This document shows, piece after piece, positions 16,198-23,903 of a DNA stretch of 35,382 nt. This DNA is from Desulfovibrio aminophilus DSM 12254 (GTDB lineage Bacteria; Desulfobacterota; Desulfovibrionia; Desulfovibrionales; Desulfovibrionaceae): NCBI RefSeq assembly GCF_000422565.1, contig NZ_AUMA01000019.1, positions 1 through 35,382 on the forward strand. Direction: 5' to 3'. Below the pieces are notes generated by a model that did no database searches, was not told where the DNA came from, and was given only the letters and a program-made list of their open reading frames with translations. Made by a program: the position numbers and the translations under genes. Position 1 is the stretch's first letter; every line of letters starts with the position of its first letter.

Positions 16198-16300
16198 TGT
16201 CCTCGGCTCCTATCCTTCGCGTGGCGGGCATGCCCTTCACGCGCGTTTTGGACTGGTTTTGAACTAGGTCCACGCCCCTGCGGCGCAGAACCACCCGGAC

Positions 16301-16813
16301 TCACCCGGCCGACCCGGCCACGACGAATTCCCGGATGATCTCCCGGATGTCGGTTTCGTCTTCCTCCTGGACGACCATGAAGGGCCGGGCCGGGATGGTG
16401 CCCCACGGGACGGTCATGGTCCGCGTGCGGCCGTATTTCCCGGGCGTGATGCTGGTCACGCTGCCGAACTGGCCCTTGGCCGCGCCGAATTGGTGGACCG
16501 CCGCGTGGACCTTGTTGGTGCCCACAATCGCGGAGGCGGCCGAGGCCTGGGCCGTGATCGAGCCCATGAGTCCGCCGCCCATGCCCCGGACCACCAGGGG
16601 GCCGCCGGAGGACCGGCGGCGCGCCAGGGTCGAGGGCTTGAGCGGTGCCCAGCGCTGGGGCCTGCCGCCCACCTCGAAGTTGCGGATCACGGACGTCCGC
16701 AGCAGCTCGCCCGTGGCCCGCATCGCCGGGGTCAGGTCGGCCATGCGCCCGGCCACGCCGGTCAGCTCGGCTTGGACCTCGTCGTCCGTCCAGGTGAGGG
16801 ATGCGCCAGCCAT
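16301..16813 (-). CDS. phage virion morphogenesis protein (Mu gpG-like)
   Basis: 170 aa. LRTSVIRNFEVGGRPQRWAPLKPSTLARR is the hallmark of the gpG family (…F…..P.G..W.PL…T…R). The C-terminus (WGTIPARPFMVVQEEDETDI) fits the family's PARPFL motif. ATG 16813 has no recognisable Shine-Dalgarno. The predicted late -10 at 16826-16821 would place transcription start at or within two bases of this ATG, so the message may be leaderless. It is the first gene of the second late operon and takes part in tail or head completion. Confidence 0.9.
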   Translation of the reverse strand: MAGASLTWTDDEVQAELTGVAGRMADLTPAMRATGELLRTSVIRNFEVGGRPQRWAPLKPSTLARRRSSGGPLVVRGMGGGLMGSITAQASAASAIVGTNKVHAAVHQFGAAKGQFGSVTSITPGKYGRTRTMTVPWGTIPARPFMVVQEEDETDIREIIREFVVAGSAG

Positions 16814-16820
16814 GCGGACA

Positions 16821-16870
16821 GGTGTAGCTGGTCCCGCACGGGATTGCCGGAAGCTGCGCGAACTATGCAA
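16821..16870 (-). promoter_or_regulatory. putative late promoter 2 with 29-bp conserved element
   Basis: On the minus strand the element at 16870-16842 reads TTGCATAGTTCGCGC, two variable bases, then CTTCCGGCAATC. It matches 27 of 29 bases with the element at 24424-24396. TTGC/GCAA ends make it a partial dyad. At the same offset (15 bases) after both copies is a TA-starting weak -10 (TACACC here). Position upstream of a late operon and a poor -10 suggest an activator-dependent promoter, as in Mu Mor/C control. Confidence 0.65.
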
Positions 16871-16880
16871 ACTTTCGGGC

Positions 16881-16908
16881 TTGACTCAAAAAAAGACGGG
16901 CGTATATT
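16881..16908 (+). promoter_or_regulatory. sigma70-like promoter of the predicted small RNA
   Basis: TTGACT at 16881-16886 and TATATT at 16903-16908 are separated by 16 bp, with an A-tract in the spacer. This is the best housekeeping-type promoter in the window and it points away from the late genes, on the plus strand. Start of transcription is expected near 16914-16916. Confidence 0.7.
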
Positions 16909-16914
16909 AGAAGC

Positions 16915-17022
16915 GCCTTGCACCGCGAGGGCCGCGCTCCCCGCGACCGGTGCCGGGCGCGCTCCCCGCGCGGGGGAGAGTCGAACCCCATGAGAGGCCG
17001 GGAAACCGGCCTTTCTCATTTT
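16915..17022 (+). ncRNA. predicted small structured RNA (about 105-110 nt), opposite to late genes
   Basis: Between the F-like and G-like genes lie a plus-strand sigma70-type promoter, about 110 bp of very GC-rich sequence and an intrinsic terminator, with no plausible reading frame. Predicted helices include GCACCG (16920-16925) with CGGTGC (16948-16953), CTCCCC with GGGGAG around the GCGC loop near 16962-16978, and the terminator stem. A 12-base motif GCGCTCCCCGCG occurs twice (16934 and 16959). The 3' end overlaps the last codons of the F-like gene in antisense. A regulatory RNA made from the prophage is the simplest reading; its target is unknown. Confidence 0.6.
16995..17022 (+). terminator. 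intrinsic terminator of the predicted small RNA
   Basis: AGGCCGG, a GAAA tetraloop and CCGGCCT form a 7-bp GC-rich stem followed by TTCTCATTTT on the plus strand. The minus-strand reading has no U-tract, so the direction favours the plus-strand RNA, though the hairpin also sits at the 3' end of the F-like gene. Confidence 0.7.
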
Positions 17023-18257
17023 GAATGCAACAGCATGCCGGACCGCTGGGCTTGGAGATAGGCCTTGTCCTTGGTCAGCGGTATCATGGTCCAGGCCTCC
17101 ATGAGGCCCTTGCGCGCCTGGGCCACGGCCAGCAATGTGCGGTCAGGTTCGACCCGCACGACCCTGATGAGCCGCTGGCGCAGGACGACCATCCCCGTCC
17201 CCCGGTGGCGCTCGAACGCGAGCCAGACTTCTTCGGGATCCTCCAGCAGTTCCGGCAGCAGGGGCAGATATTGGGATCTGGCGGGCGGCATATGCCGCGA
17301 CAAAGTCTCGGCGTTGGCCAGCACGCTGCCCCCGCCCCAGGAATAGGCTCGCTCCTCGCCACCGAGGATGGCCCGCAGCGCGTCGTGCATCTCGGCCTGG
17401 GACGTGAGCCGTGGGCCGAGGTGCGCGCGGGGATCACGCGCCGGAAGCCGCTCGGGCCGCCCGGCGGACTCCCAATTCCCCCCGGTCAGCCGCTCCCAAG
17501 CCGACCCTCCCTGCGCCCGCCAAGAATCCATGACCTCCCGCGACAACGGCTTGCCCCAGGCCGCGCGGCCCGGGTTGTACCCCCAGCCGGGATCCACCCC
17601 CCTGGGCACGCGAGTCTCCTCGCCCGAGGCCGGGTTGACCCAATTCCGGTGCGCGGCTGCCGGGGCCTCGCGCCGCACGGGGAACGCGCCGCCCGCCTCC
17701 TCGGCCTGCAGCCGGTCGACCTGGCGCGGGGTCATGGCCACCACGCCGCATTTGCAGCCCCAGCCGTTGGGCGGGTAGTGCTCGTCCCACCAGGGATCGT
17801 CCCAGCGCAGGATGACGTTGACCCAGGCCAGGTGCTCGGGCCGGGGGTGTTCGGAGCTGGACCGCACGTAGCGCCAGTAGGGCATGGCTGCGCGCACGGT
17901 CGGGTCGGTCATGCGCTTGTAGTGCCCGGCGGAGTAGGCCGTGGACACGTTGGCCTCGTAGATGACCTTGGAGCGCCAGGCCCGCCCTCCCTTGTGCGCC
18001 CAGCCGTGGCGCTCCACCAGGGCGTCGAAGTCCTTGCGGAAGGACTCCAGGGTGGTTCCTTCGGAGATGGCTTTGTCCACGGCCCGGCGCAGGTCGCAGA
18101 GCAACCCGTCCTTGACCGCCCCGGCCACGGTGAAGGCCCGGGTGTGCATGCCCTCCCACAGGTCGGTCCAGGCCTGGGTCGGGAGATCCACCTTGTCCCG
18201 GAAGTACCGGATCGCCTCATCGAAGGGCAGCGAAGAGTATTCAGCGCTGGCCGCCAT
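17016..18257 (-). CDS. F-like head morphogenesis protein with C-terminal PBECR-like nuclease domain
   Basis: 413 aa. The N-terminal part (SSLPFDEAIRYFRDKVDLPTQAWTDLW … RTWVNPASGEETRVPRGVDPGWGYNPG-type region) with the NGWGCKCGV motif belongs to the Mu F / SPP1 gp7 family of minor head proteins. From about residue 283 a second domain (LTSQAEMHDALRAILGG … LPLLPELLEDPEEVWLAFE … VRVEPDRTLLAVAQARK) resembles the phage Barnase-EndoU-ColicinE5-RelE-like (PBECR) group often fused to F proteins. It overlaps the portal gene by 17 bases. The nuclease activity is inferred from fold family only. Confidence 0.85.
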   Translation of the reverse strand: MAASAEYSSLPFDEAIRYFRDKVDLPTQAWTDLWEGMHTRAFTVAGAVKDGLLCDLRRAVDKAISEGTTLESFRKDFDALVERHGWAHKGGRAWRSKVIYEANVSTAYSAGHYKRMTDPTVRAAMPYWRYVRSSSEHPRPEHLAWVNVILRWDDPWWDEHYPPNGWGCKCGVVAMTPRQVDRLQAEEAGGAFPVRREAPAAAHRNWVNPASGEETRVPRGVDPGWGYNPGRAAWGKPLSREVMDSWRAQGGSAWERLTGGNWESAGRPERLPARDPRAHLGPRLTSQAEMHDALRAILGGEERAYSWGGGSVLANAETLSRHMPPARSQYLPLLPELLEDPEEVWLAFERHRGTGMVVLRQRLIRVVRVEPDRTLLAVAQARKGLMEAWTMIPLTKDKAYLQAQRSGMLLHSK

Positions 18258-19791
18258 CGAACCGTCCAGCCATCTCGGCCAGGGCCAGGGCTTCCTGCAG
18301 CACCTGGGTCAGCTGGTCCAGCTCGAGCCCGGCGTACAGCCCCAGCAGGCGGTCGCGGAAGTCCTCCAACGAGGTCGCCTCGGCCAGCAGATCCTGGATG
18401 CGCTCGACCATGCCGTCCGTCGCGCCGGACTCCAGGAGCCGATCCGTGATGGCGGCGACCGTGGGCGCTCCGGTGGGGTCGTCGGCCTGGGGGGCCGGAC
18501 GTGCGGCGCGGGGCGGCTCCCGCCGCATGGGCGCGGCCGACAGCGCGGGGCGCAGCGGGGTTTCGTCCTGGGCCCGCAGCGGCACCCGGAATCGCTCGGC
18601 CACGTGCTCCTGGGAGATGTCCACGCCCATGTCGGCCAGGGCCCTGTACACGGTCGCCACGGTCGCGAGATCCTCGGCGGGTTCGGCCTGGATTCGGAAT
18701 TTCGGGACCGGTGCGTCCCAGCCGAAGTTGAACCCCACCAACGGCCGAAGCAACTGCTGGGTGATGGTCTTGGACAGGGCCTTGCAGTCCGCGATCTTGA
18801 GATCCTCGCGCACCTCGGCATGCACCTCGCCCAGCGCCCGCGACCCCTCGCCGTTCTGCCCCCCGGCCTCGCTGGTCAAGGTCTGGCCCAGGACCGCCTT
18901 GCTCATCTGGGCGTCGCAAAAGCGCGCCAGGGTCTCGTAGACGTTGAGCGAGCCGTACTTCTGGGCCTCCACGAACTCGATCTCCGTGTTCCTGGAGATG
19001 ATCCCGGCGGCGTCGGTGCCGATGGCCCTGACTGCGGTCAGCAGGGCGTCCTTGTCCGCCTCGCTGGCGTTGGGACTGTATTTGCCGAGGCGCAGCGGCT
19101 GACCGTAGACCTCCGAAAACCCTACCCAGTCCTTCACGCTGAAGTTCTTGAACAGGTACATCCAGGCGCAGACGCGCATGATCCCGGCCCGGGTGTCGTA
19201 GCCCGAGCGCGCCTTGTACCTGTGGTACACGAACTTGAAGGGCGGCGGATCCTCGCCCCGTGCCCGGTCCGCCTCGGTGAGCACCCGGGGCGTCAGGCTG
19301 TCGACGAACGTCACCTTCTTGGGATGCACCCAGCGGAGCGCGCGGATTCCGGCCTGGCCGGAGGACACGTCCCAGAGGATCTCCATCATGGAGTACCCCT
19401 TGGCCAGGGCGTCCAGGAGATCCAGGACGTGCTCGTCCCAGTCGGTCAGCCCTTCCAGGGCGGCGCGGCAGAAGTCGGCCACGCGCTGGGACGCCGCGTC
19501 CTGACCGGCAGGGATGATCTCGTACTCCAGCCCTTGCACGGCCAGCTTGCGGATCTGGAACTGCGACGCCAGGTGCGCGTCCTTCTCCTCCATCTCCTCG
19601 AACATCTCGGCCTGGCGGCTCACATCCCCGGCGTCGGCCGCCTTGAGGATGCTGGCCAGCCTGGCGGGAGTCATGCCCGAGGTTGGATAGGTGCTCCACC
19701 GGTCGCGCACCTCCACCGAGGCGATCTCGCGCCGCTCGGGACGCCGGACTTCGGCCGGAGTGATGGGCCTGCCGAACTGGTCGAACAGCAT
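18241..19791 (-). CDS. portal protein (Mu gp29-like, DUF935)
   Basis: 516 aa. MLFDQFGRPI at the start and RWSTYPTSGMTPARLASILKAAD … QFQIRKLAVQGLEYEIIPAG are the DUF935 signature of Mu gp29 portals. It forms the dodecameric ring through which DNA enters and leaves the head. The ATG shares bases with the large-terminase stop. The C-terminal 110 residues are variable and Pro/Arg-rich (PRAARPAPQADDPTGAP), followed by a helical end. Confidence 0.93.
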   Translation of the reverse strand: MLFDQFGRPITPAEVRRPERREIASVEVRDRWSTYPTSGMTPARLASILKAADAGDVSRQAEMFEEMEEKDAHLASQFQIRKLAVQGLEYEIIPAGQDAASQRVADFCRAALEGLTDWDEHVLDLLDALAKGYSMMEILWDVSSGQAGIRALRWVHPKKVTFVDSLTPRVLTEADRARGEDPPPFKFVYHRYKARSGYDTRAGIMRVCAWMYLFKNFSVKDWVGFSEVYGQPLRLGKYSPNASEADKDALLTAVRAIGTDAAGIISRNTEIEFVEAQKYGSLNVYETLARFCDAQMSKAVLGQTLTSEAGGQNGEGSRALGEVHAEVREDLKIADCKALSKTITQQLLRPLVGFNFGWDAPVPKFRIQAEPAEDLATVATVYRALADMGVDISQEHVAERFRVPLRAQDETPLRPALSAAPMRREPPRAARPAPQADDPTGAPTVAAITDRLLESGATDGMVERIQDLLAEATSLEDFRDRLLGLYAGLELDQLTQVLQEALALAEMAGRFDGGQR

Positions 19792-21314
19792 CAGTATGCC
19801 TCCCTGCGGCCCTGGGAGCCCCAGCGCCCACGGCCGACGGTCTTGATCTCGGCCCGCTCCGAGGCGGGGAACATCCGGGCGGCGTGCCGCGCCTGCACGA
19901 GCGCCGAGGCCGCGTCGCCGTGACGTTTGCCGCCGTCCCCGGCCTTGGCCCTGGCGTCCGGGATCTTGGGGACGCCCTTGACCTTGCGCACGGCGCGCAG
20001 GTCATCGGCCACGTCCGCGTCCCTGGGCAGCAGCAACGTGCCGTCCTCCAGGTCCGCCTTGACCACCGGCCAGTTCTCCAGGTTCCAGTTCTCCGTGGCC
20101 TGGACCTGGTCGATCATCTTCTCGCCGTACCGTTGCCGCGCGCGCTCGGCCAGGTACGCGCCGTTGCCCCGGGCGTCCAGGGACGCCCCGGAAAAGCGCG
20201 GCAGACGGTCGCAGATATAGTTGAATATCTGTTCCTGCTGGGTGAACGGGCAGTCGCGCAGTTCCACCAGGAACGGCGTGGAGAGGGTGAGATCCTGCAT
20301 CTCCTGGAGCGGCCACTGCACGGACAGGTCCAGGGTGCGGCCGAAGTCTTCACCGAGCCAGCAGGGCCGGTCGTCGGGCAGACTGGACAGCACGGGCAGC
20401 AGATGCTCCTTGCACCAGTCGGCCACCTCGCTTTGACGCGCCGCGTCCGGCCAGTCCACGAAGTCGCGGCTGGGCGGGGCCCAGCGCAGCACGGGCACGG
20501 GCCGCATGGCGGCCTCCACCACGGTGCGCAGCAGGTAGGCCCCGCCGCCCCTGGCGGGCACGCAATCCAGCTCCTCCTCCGCGTCGTCCCCGTAGTAGGC
20601 GCGGATGTCCTTGCGCCAAGCCTCCTCGCCCTCGGGCGCCCATGTCGTCCCCCGCACCAGACAGATGCGGCGGAACAGGCCGTCGTCCAGAGCCTCGTCA
20701 AAGGTGATCCGGTGCAGGCTGTACGGTTTGCGCCCGGCGCGGACTTCCTCGCAGAGCTGGTTGAATTCGTTTTCCTCGCCGTCGTGGGTCGACAGAACCA
20801 CGACCTGGCCGCCCCACATGAGCAGGGCCAGGGCGCTCTTGAGCACGGCCCCCAAGTCCTTGTGGAACGCGGCCTCGTCGATGACCACCCGGCCCTGGCG
20901 CCCGCGCAGGTTGGTGGGCGAGGAGGACAGGGCCACGATCTCATGCCCGCTGGCGAACTTGATGCGGAAGGCCAGGATGCTCTTGTCACCAGCCGGGTCG
21001 TCTTCCTCGAACAGAAACTCCTGGACCTCGGAGCAAACCTGGTTGAACTGCCGGGCCCAGTCCCCGCAGGTGCCGATATACTCCCGCGTCATCTCGCGGT
21101 TGTACCCGAGGTAGAGCACGTCCATGCCGTCGCGGCCCTCGGTTGCGGCCGTGAGCACGTCGTCGGCCGCCTCGGCCCAGGTCAGGCCTATGCGGCGGGA
21201 CTTCTCGCAGATCTTGACCTGGCTCTTGTCGGCGACCCAGCGCTGCTGGTAGGGCAGCAGCACGAACGTCTCCTCCGCCGGGCTGGTCTCCCTGGTCCTG
21301 AACTGTCCAGTCAT
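19791..21314 (-). CDS. terL: terminase large subunit (Mu gp28-like)
   Basis: 507 aa. EKSRRIGLTW (37-46) is the adapted Walker A of Mu-type terminases, VVIDEAAF (143-150) the Walker B with Asp146-Glu147, and STHDGEENEF the coupling motif. GEDFGRTLDLS near 321-331 supplies the first Asp of the RNase H-like nuclease. It packages DNA into the prohead and cuts it. It overlaps the small-terminase stop (ATGA) and the portal start. Headful packaging of transposed copies with flanking host DNA is expected from the Mu model. Confidence 0.95.
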   Translation of the reverse strand: MTGQFRTRETSPAEETFVLLPYQQRWVADKSQVKICEKSRRIGLTWAEAADDVLTAATEGRDGMDVLYLGYNREMTREYIGTCGDWARQFNQVCSEVQEFLFEEDDPAGDKSILAFRIKFASGHEIVALSSSPTNLRGRQGRVVIDEAAFHKDLGAVLKSALALLMWGGQVVVLSTHDGEENEFNQLCEEVRAGRKPYSLHRITFDEALDDGLFRRICLVRGTTWAPEGEEAWRKDIRAYYGDDAEEELDCVPARGGGAYLLRTVVEAAMRPVPVLRWAPPSRDFVDWPDAARQSEVADWCKEHLLPVLSSLPDDRPCWLGEDFGRTLDLSVQWPLQEMQDLTLSTPFLVELRDCPFTQQEQIFNYICDRLPRFSGASLDARGNGAYLAERARQRYGEKMIDQVQATENWNLENWPVVKADLEDGTLLLPRDADVADDLRAVRKVKGVPKIPDARAKAGDGGKRHGDAASALVQARHAARMFPASERAEIKTVGRGRWGSQGRREAY

Positions 21315-21913
21315 CCCTTCACCCCCAGGATTTTGCGGCGCACAGCCTCGGTAGCCTCAAGCGATACCCCCTTTTTCCTCGCGCCTGTGGGGGTGAGCGC
21401 CTCGGCCCGCATGCCACGCACCATTTCCACGGCCTGGCGCAATTCGCGGACAGTCTTCAAATCCACAAGCGACGGATCGGACAACATCTGCGACATGCGG
21501 ATGGCCAGGGCCTCCTCGAGGGCGGCCACCGCGTCGGCCTCGGTCTTGATCTCGCGCAACTGACGCGGGACGGCCGCGTTCTCAAGTTGCCTGCCAAGGC
21601 GCGCGGCCTCGGCCTGCTTGAGCGCCAAGGACTCCAACCCGGCCACGGCGAATCCGGTCTGCGGGTCGCGCGTCTCGATGAGGGCCTTGAGCATCTGGGA
21701 TCGGGCCAGCACAGTGTCCGCGCGGATGTCGGCCTCGGCCTTGGCGATCTCCTCACGCTTGCCCTTCCAGCCGTAGGTCTCGGCCCAACGCTTGAGCGTG
21801 GAGGCGGCCACGCCCAGGCGCTTGGCCACCTGGTCGAACGTGAGCCGGTCCACGCAGTACAGTTCCTGCGCGGCGAACACGGTCTCCGGCGGGTGTTCGC
21901 GGCGGCCGTTCAC
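21311..21913 (-). CDS. terminase small subunit-like protein (DUF1804 type)
   Basis: 200 aa. Residues 6-50 (HPPETVFAAQELYCVDRLTFDQVAKRLGVAASTLKRWAETYGW) form a helix-turn-helix of the DUF1804/small-terminase type found beside TerL in Mu-like phages. The rest is helical (VAALEEALAIRMSQML …). The ATG overlaps the previous frame's end. It recognises phage DNA for packaging; the pac site is not identified here. Confidence 0.85.
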   Translation of the reverse strand: MNGRREHPPETVFAAQELYCVDRLTFDQVAKRLGVAASTLKRWAETYGWKGKREEIAKAEADIRADTVLARSQMLKALIETRDPQTGFAVAGLESLALKQAEAARLGRQLENAAVPRQLREIKTEADAVAALEEALAIRMSQMLSDPSLVDLKTVRELRQAVEMVRGMRAEALTPTGARKKGVSLEATEAVRRKILGVKG

Positions 21914-22158
21914 CGGGCGTCCCCCAGTTCACGGTCCAGCACGGCCAGGCGCTTGTCCAGGCCGCGCAGTTCGGCCAGCACCTGGTCCAGGCTGATGGCC
22001 CCGGACAGGATAGTATCGGAATCAATCCCGGCCACGTCCTCGTCCACAGGCAGGGCCATACGGATCTGCTGCCGCAGGGCGGCGGCCTCGTTGGCCAGGC
22101 GCATTCGCTGCTGCCGCAATTCCACGCGCTTGCCGAGATTCACCGTGCGTTCGCTCAT
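21910..22158 (-). CDS. small coiled-coil protein (Mu gp26-region)
   Basis: 82 aa. ATG 22158 was chosen over 22164: GGAGG lies six bases upstream of it and it gives an ATGA overlap with the preceding stop. The sequence is helical (GKRVELRQQRMRLANEAAALRQQIRMAL … ISLDQVLAELRGLDKRLAVLDRELG), a probable coiled coil. Position just before the small terminase matches the small helical proteins of Mu-like phages. Function unknown. Confidence 0.75.
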   Translation of the reverse strand: MSERTVNLGKRVELRQQRMRLANEAAALRQQIRMALPVDEDVAGIDSDTILSGAISLDQVLAELRGLDKRLAVLDRELGDAR

Positions 22159-22574
22159 TCGCATCCTCCGATCCCGATTCGGGTCTTGATGATGGTGCCC
22201 AGCTGTTCTAGGGCGCGGGTGTTGCTGGTGATCACGTCGACAAGCCCGTCGGCGTGGCGGTTGTACTGCTTCACCAGTTCGACGTTGTCCCTGTAGTACT
22301 GGTCGGTCGCGCTCTGGTTCCCGCCCAATTCCCGCAGCAGTTTCTGGGTGTCCCGCTGATAGGCGGCGAGTGTCGTGCGGTTTTCCGCCCGCAGCATCTC
22401 GACCATGCTGTTGATCATCCGGCCCCGCAAAAATTCGATGAACATGATGGCGATCACCACCAGGGCTGGACCGGCCAGCACCAGGAGCACCACGCCTCCG
22501 GGGCCGATCTTCTGGAGCACGTTCGCGACGACTTCCAGGGAGTCGATGAGTCGCGTGATCTGGCTGGGGTCCAC
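22155..22574 (-). CDS. membrane-anchored coiled-coil protein (DUF2730-like position)
   Basis: 139 aa from GTG 22574, which shares its first base with the TAG of Rz. One strong hydrophobic segment (GPGGVVLLVLAGPALVVIAIMFIEFL, about 24-50) is followed by a helical domain (RAENRTTLAAYQRDTQKLLRELGG). It sits between the spanins and terminase genes, where Mu-like phages carry membrane/coiled-coil proteins such as Mu gp25. It may assist lysis or be a second holin-like factor. Start choice is somewhat uncertain because no good SD is visible. Confidence 0.68.
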   Translation of the reverse strand: MDPSQITRLIDSLEVVANVLQKIGPGGVVLLVLAGPALVVIAIMFIEFLRGRMINSMVEMLRAENRTTLAAYQRDTQKLLRELGGNQSATDQYYRDNVELVKQYNRHADGLVDVITSNTRALEQLGTIIKTRIGIGGCE

Positions 22575-23191
22575 TACCGCGCCTCCTTCCAGGCTTCGAT
22601 GAGGTCGATCAGGGAGTTGAGCTGGCTGGCGATGTCCGCGCATCGCTGGCCGTTGGCGTCCGCGTTGGCCAGCAGGTCCGCCTCGGTCACTCCCTCCAGG
22701 AGTCGCGGGTCAAGGGGATCGGCGGTTCCGGCCGCAGGAGCAGCTCCTGCGGCACCGGGTTCGCCGGGCACGGCGCGACCACCGGGGCCGGAGGCGCGGA
22801 GCGCCTGATTGAGCAGGCGGACAAAGCCAGGATCAAACACATGACCAGCAGCAGCGCGCGCATAGGCGTCGATCTCCTGTTTGAGGTTTCTGGATTCTGC
22901 GGCGTGGCGGCGCTTGGCCTGGGCCAGGTCGCTGGCCAGCCGGTCGGCGGTCTCGGCCCGGGTCTGATACCGCTCCCGGGCCTCGCGTTCGGCGGCGGCC
23001 ACCAGGGACCAGCGGTCGGCCAGTTCGTCGGCGTGGTCGCCCTTGAGCGTGGCCAGGGCCGCATCCCCCTTGGCCGTGGCGTAGGAGTGGCCCAGCCAGG
23101 CCCCGCATCCGGCGGCGGCCAGCAGGGCCAGAAGCACGGCAAGGGCCAGCAGGGCCTTGGGCATCTTGGTCAGTGCGTCGAGTCCGATCAT
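22574..23191 (-). CDS. Rz: Rz-like inner-membrane spanin
   Basis: 205 aa. An N-terminal membrane anchor (ALLALAVLLALLAAAGCGAWLG, about 13-34) is followed by a long helical periplasmic region (LVAAAEREARERYQTRAETADRLASDL …). The C-terminal 75 residues are Gly/Ala/Pro-rich then helical. This is the i-spanin plan. A lipoprotein gene nested in the +1-type alternate frame (next entry) confirms the pair. Rz and Rz1 bridge inner and outer membranes and fuse them at the last step of lysis. Confidence 0.9.
   Translation of the reverse strand: MIGLDALTKMPKALLALAVLLALLAAAGCGAWLGHSYATAKGDAALATLKGDHADELADRWSLVAAAEREARERYQTRAETADRLASDLAQAKRRHAAESRNLKQEIDAYARAAAGHVFDPGFVRLLNQALRASGPGGRAVPGEPGAAGAAPAAGTADPLDPRLLEGVTEADLLANADANGQRCADIASQLNSLIDLIEAWKEAR
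22687..22863 (-). CDS. Rz1: Rz1-like outer-membrane lipoprotein spanin, nested within Rz
   Basis: 58 aa, entirely inside Rz in another frame. MRALLLVMCLILALSAC is a lipoprotein signal with lipobox LSA-C17. The mature 42 residues are Pro-rich (RRSAPPAPVVAPCPANPVPQ), as in lambda Rz1. AGGAG lies about ten bases upstream of ATG 22863. Nesting of Rz1 in Rz is the classic arrangement, and a lipobox appearing by chance in the right place is unlikely. Confidence 0.9.
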   Translation of the reverse strand: MRALLLVMCLILALSACSIRRSAPPAPVVAPCPANPVPQELLLRPEPPIPLTRDSWRE

Positions 23192-23901
23192 TTCAGCACC
23201 CCCCGGCCCCAGGCCGCGTACAAGGGTTCGCGCCCGGCGATGCGGCGCGGATAGCCACGGTTTTCGGTCCAGGCCGCACGACTGCGGCCCGCGTTGACCT
23301 CGGCCACGTGGCCGTCCCAGCGGCCCGGGTCCAGGCCCCGGGAGCGCGCCAGGCGCTGGTCTTTATAGATCCAGCCCAGCCCCCCGTTGTAGCTGGCCAG
23401 GGTCATCTGCCAGCGGTCGCGCTCGGACGCGGCCGTGATCCGCGCCAGAAGCCAGGCGTCGTAGGCGCAAAGCGCCCGCAGGGCCCAGCCCGGGGACCAA
23501 GCGTCGGCCCGGCCCAGGTCCGGCCGGATCTCGCCCATCCACTCCCGGGTCGCGGGCATGAACTGCGCGAGGCCCTGGGCCCCGACCGGCGACCGGGCGG
23601 ACTCGTCCCAGCGCGACTCGGTGTGGAGTTGGGCGGCCAGGGTGGCCACCGGCGCGGCCAGACCCAATTCGAGACGAGCCGAACGGATGAGCACCGAGCG
23701 GTAGCGCTGGGCTTCGCGCGGGATGGAGGCGGCGTCCGCCGGGAGGGCCAGGGCGGCCAGGATGATCAGGGCCACGGCCAGGGTGATGGCCAGGGCGATC
23801 CAAGAGGAAAGACTGGAATCGTTGAGTTGCGGTGCGCCCAGCGTCGGCCGCTGCATAGCCGCGCAGACGTCGTGTTCTTCCCTGAGCGTGCAGTAGCGCA
23901 T
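23188..23901 (-). CDS. lytic transglycosylase endolysin with N-terminal anchor
   Basis: 237 aa from ATG 23901 (GGGG nine bases upstream); GTG 23907 gives a GTGA overlap and is possible. A hydrophobic segment at about 34-57 suggests a signal-anchor or SAR-type export. ATLAAQLHTESRWDESARSPVGAQGLAQFMPATRE is the SLT/goose-lysozyme-like active-site region with catalytic Glu95; ASYNGGLGWI is the family's second motif. It degrades peptidoglycan during lysis. It overlaps Rz at its 3' end, forming the cassette holin, endolysin, Rz/Rz1. Confidence 0.9.
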   Translation of the reverse strand: MRYCTLREEHDVCAAMQRPTLGAPQLNDSSLSSWIALAITLAVALIILAALALPADAASIPREAQRYRSVLIRSARLELGLAAPVATLAAQLHTESRWDESARSPVGAQGLAQFMPATREWMGEIRPDLGRADAWSPGWALRALCAYDAWLLARITAASERDRWQMTLASYNGGLGWIYKDQRLARSRGLDPGRWDGHVAEVNAGRSRAAWTENRGYPRRIAGREPLYAAWGRGVLK

Positions 23902-23903
23902 GA

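Noticed and set aside
16198-16300. Possible small gene between protease and G-like genes
   Set aside because: No frame with RBS and coupled overlap is present; nothing beyond weak hairpins is visible.
16972-16990. T-arm-like sequence (GGGGTTCGACTC on the minus strand) suggesting a tRNA
   Set aside because: No acceptor, D or anticodon arms can be folded around it; it fits better as part of the structured plus-strand RNA.
17962-19923. Long plus-strand frame opposite portal and F-like genes
   Set aside because: Same shadow composition; the DUF935 and F signatures are on the minus strand.
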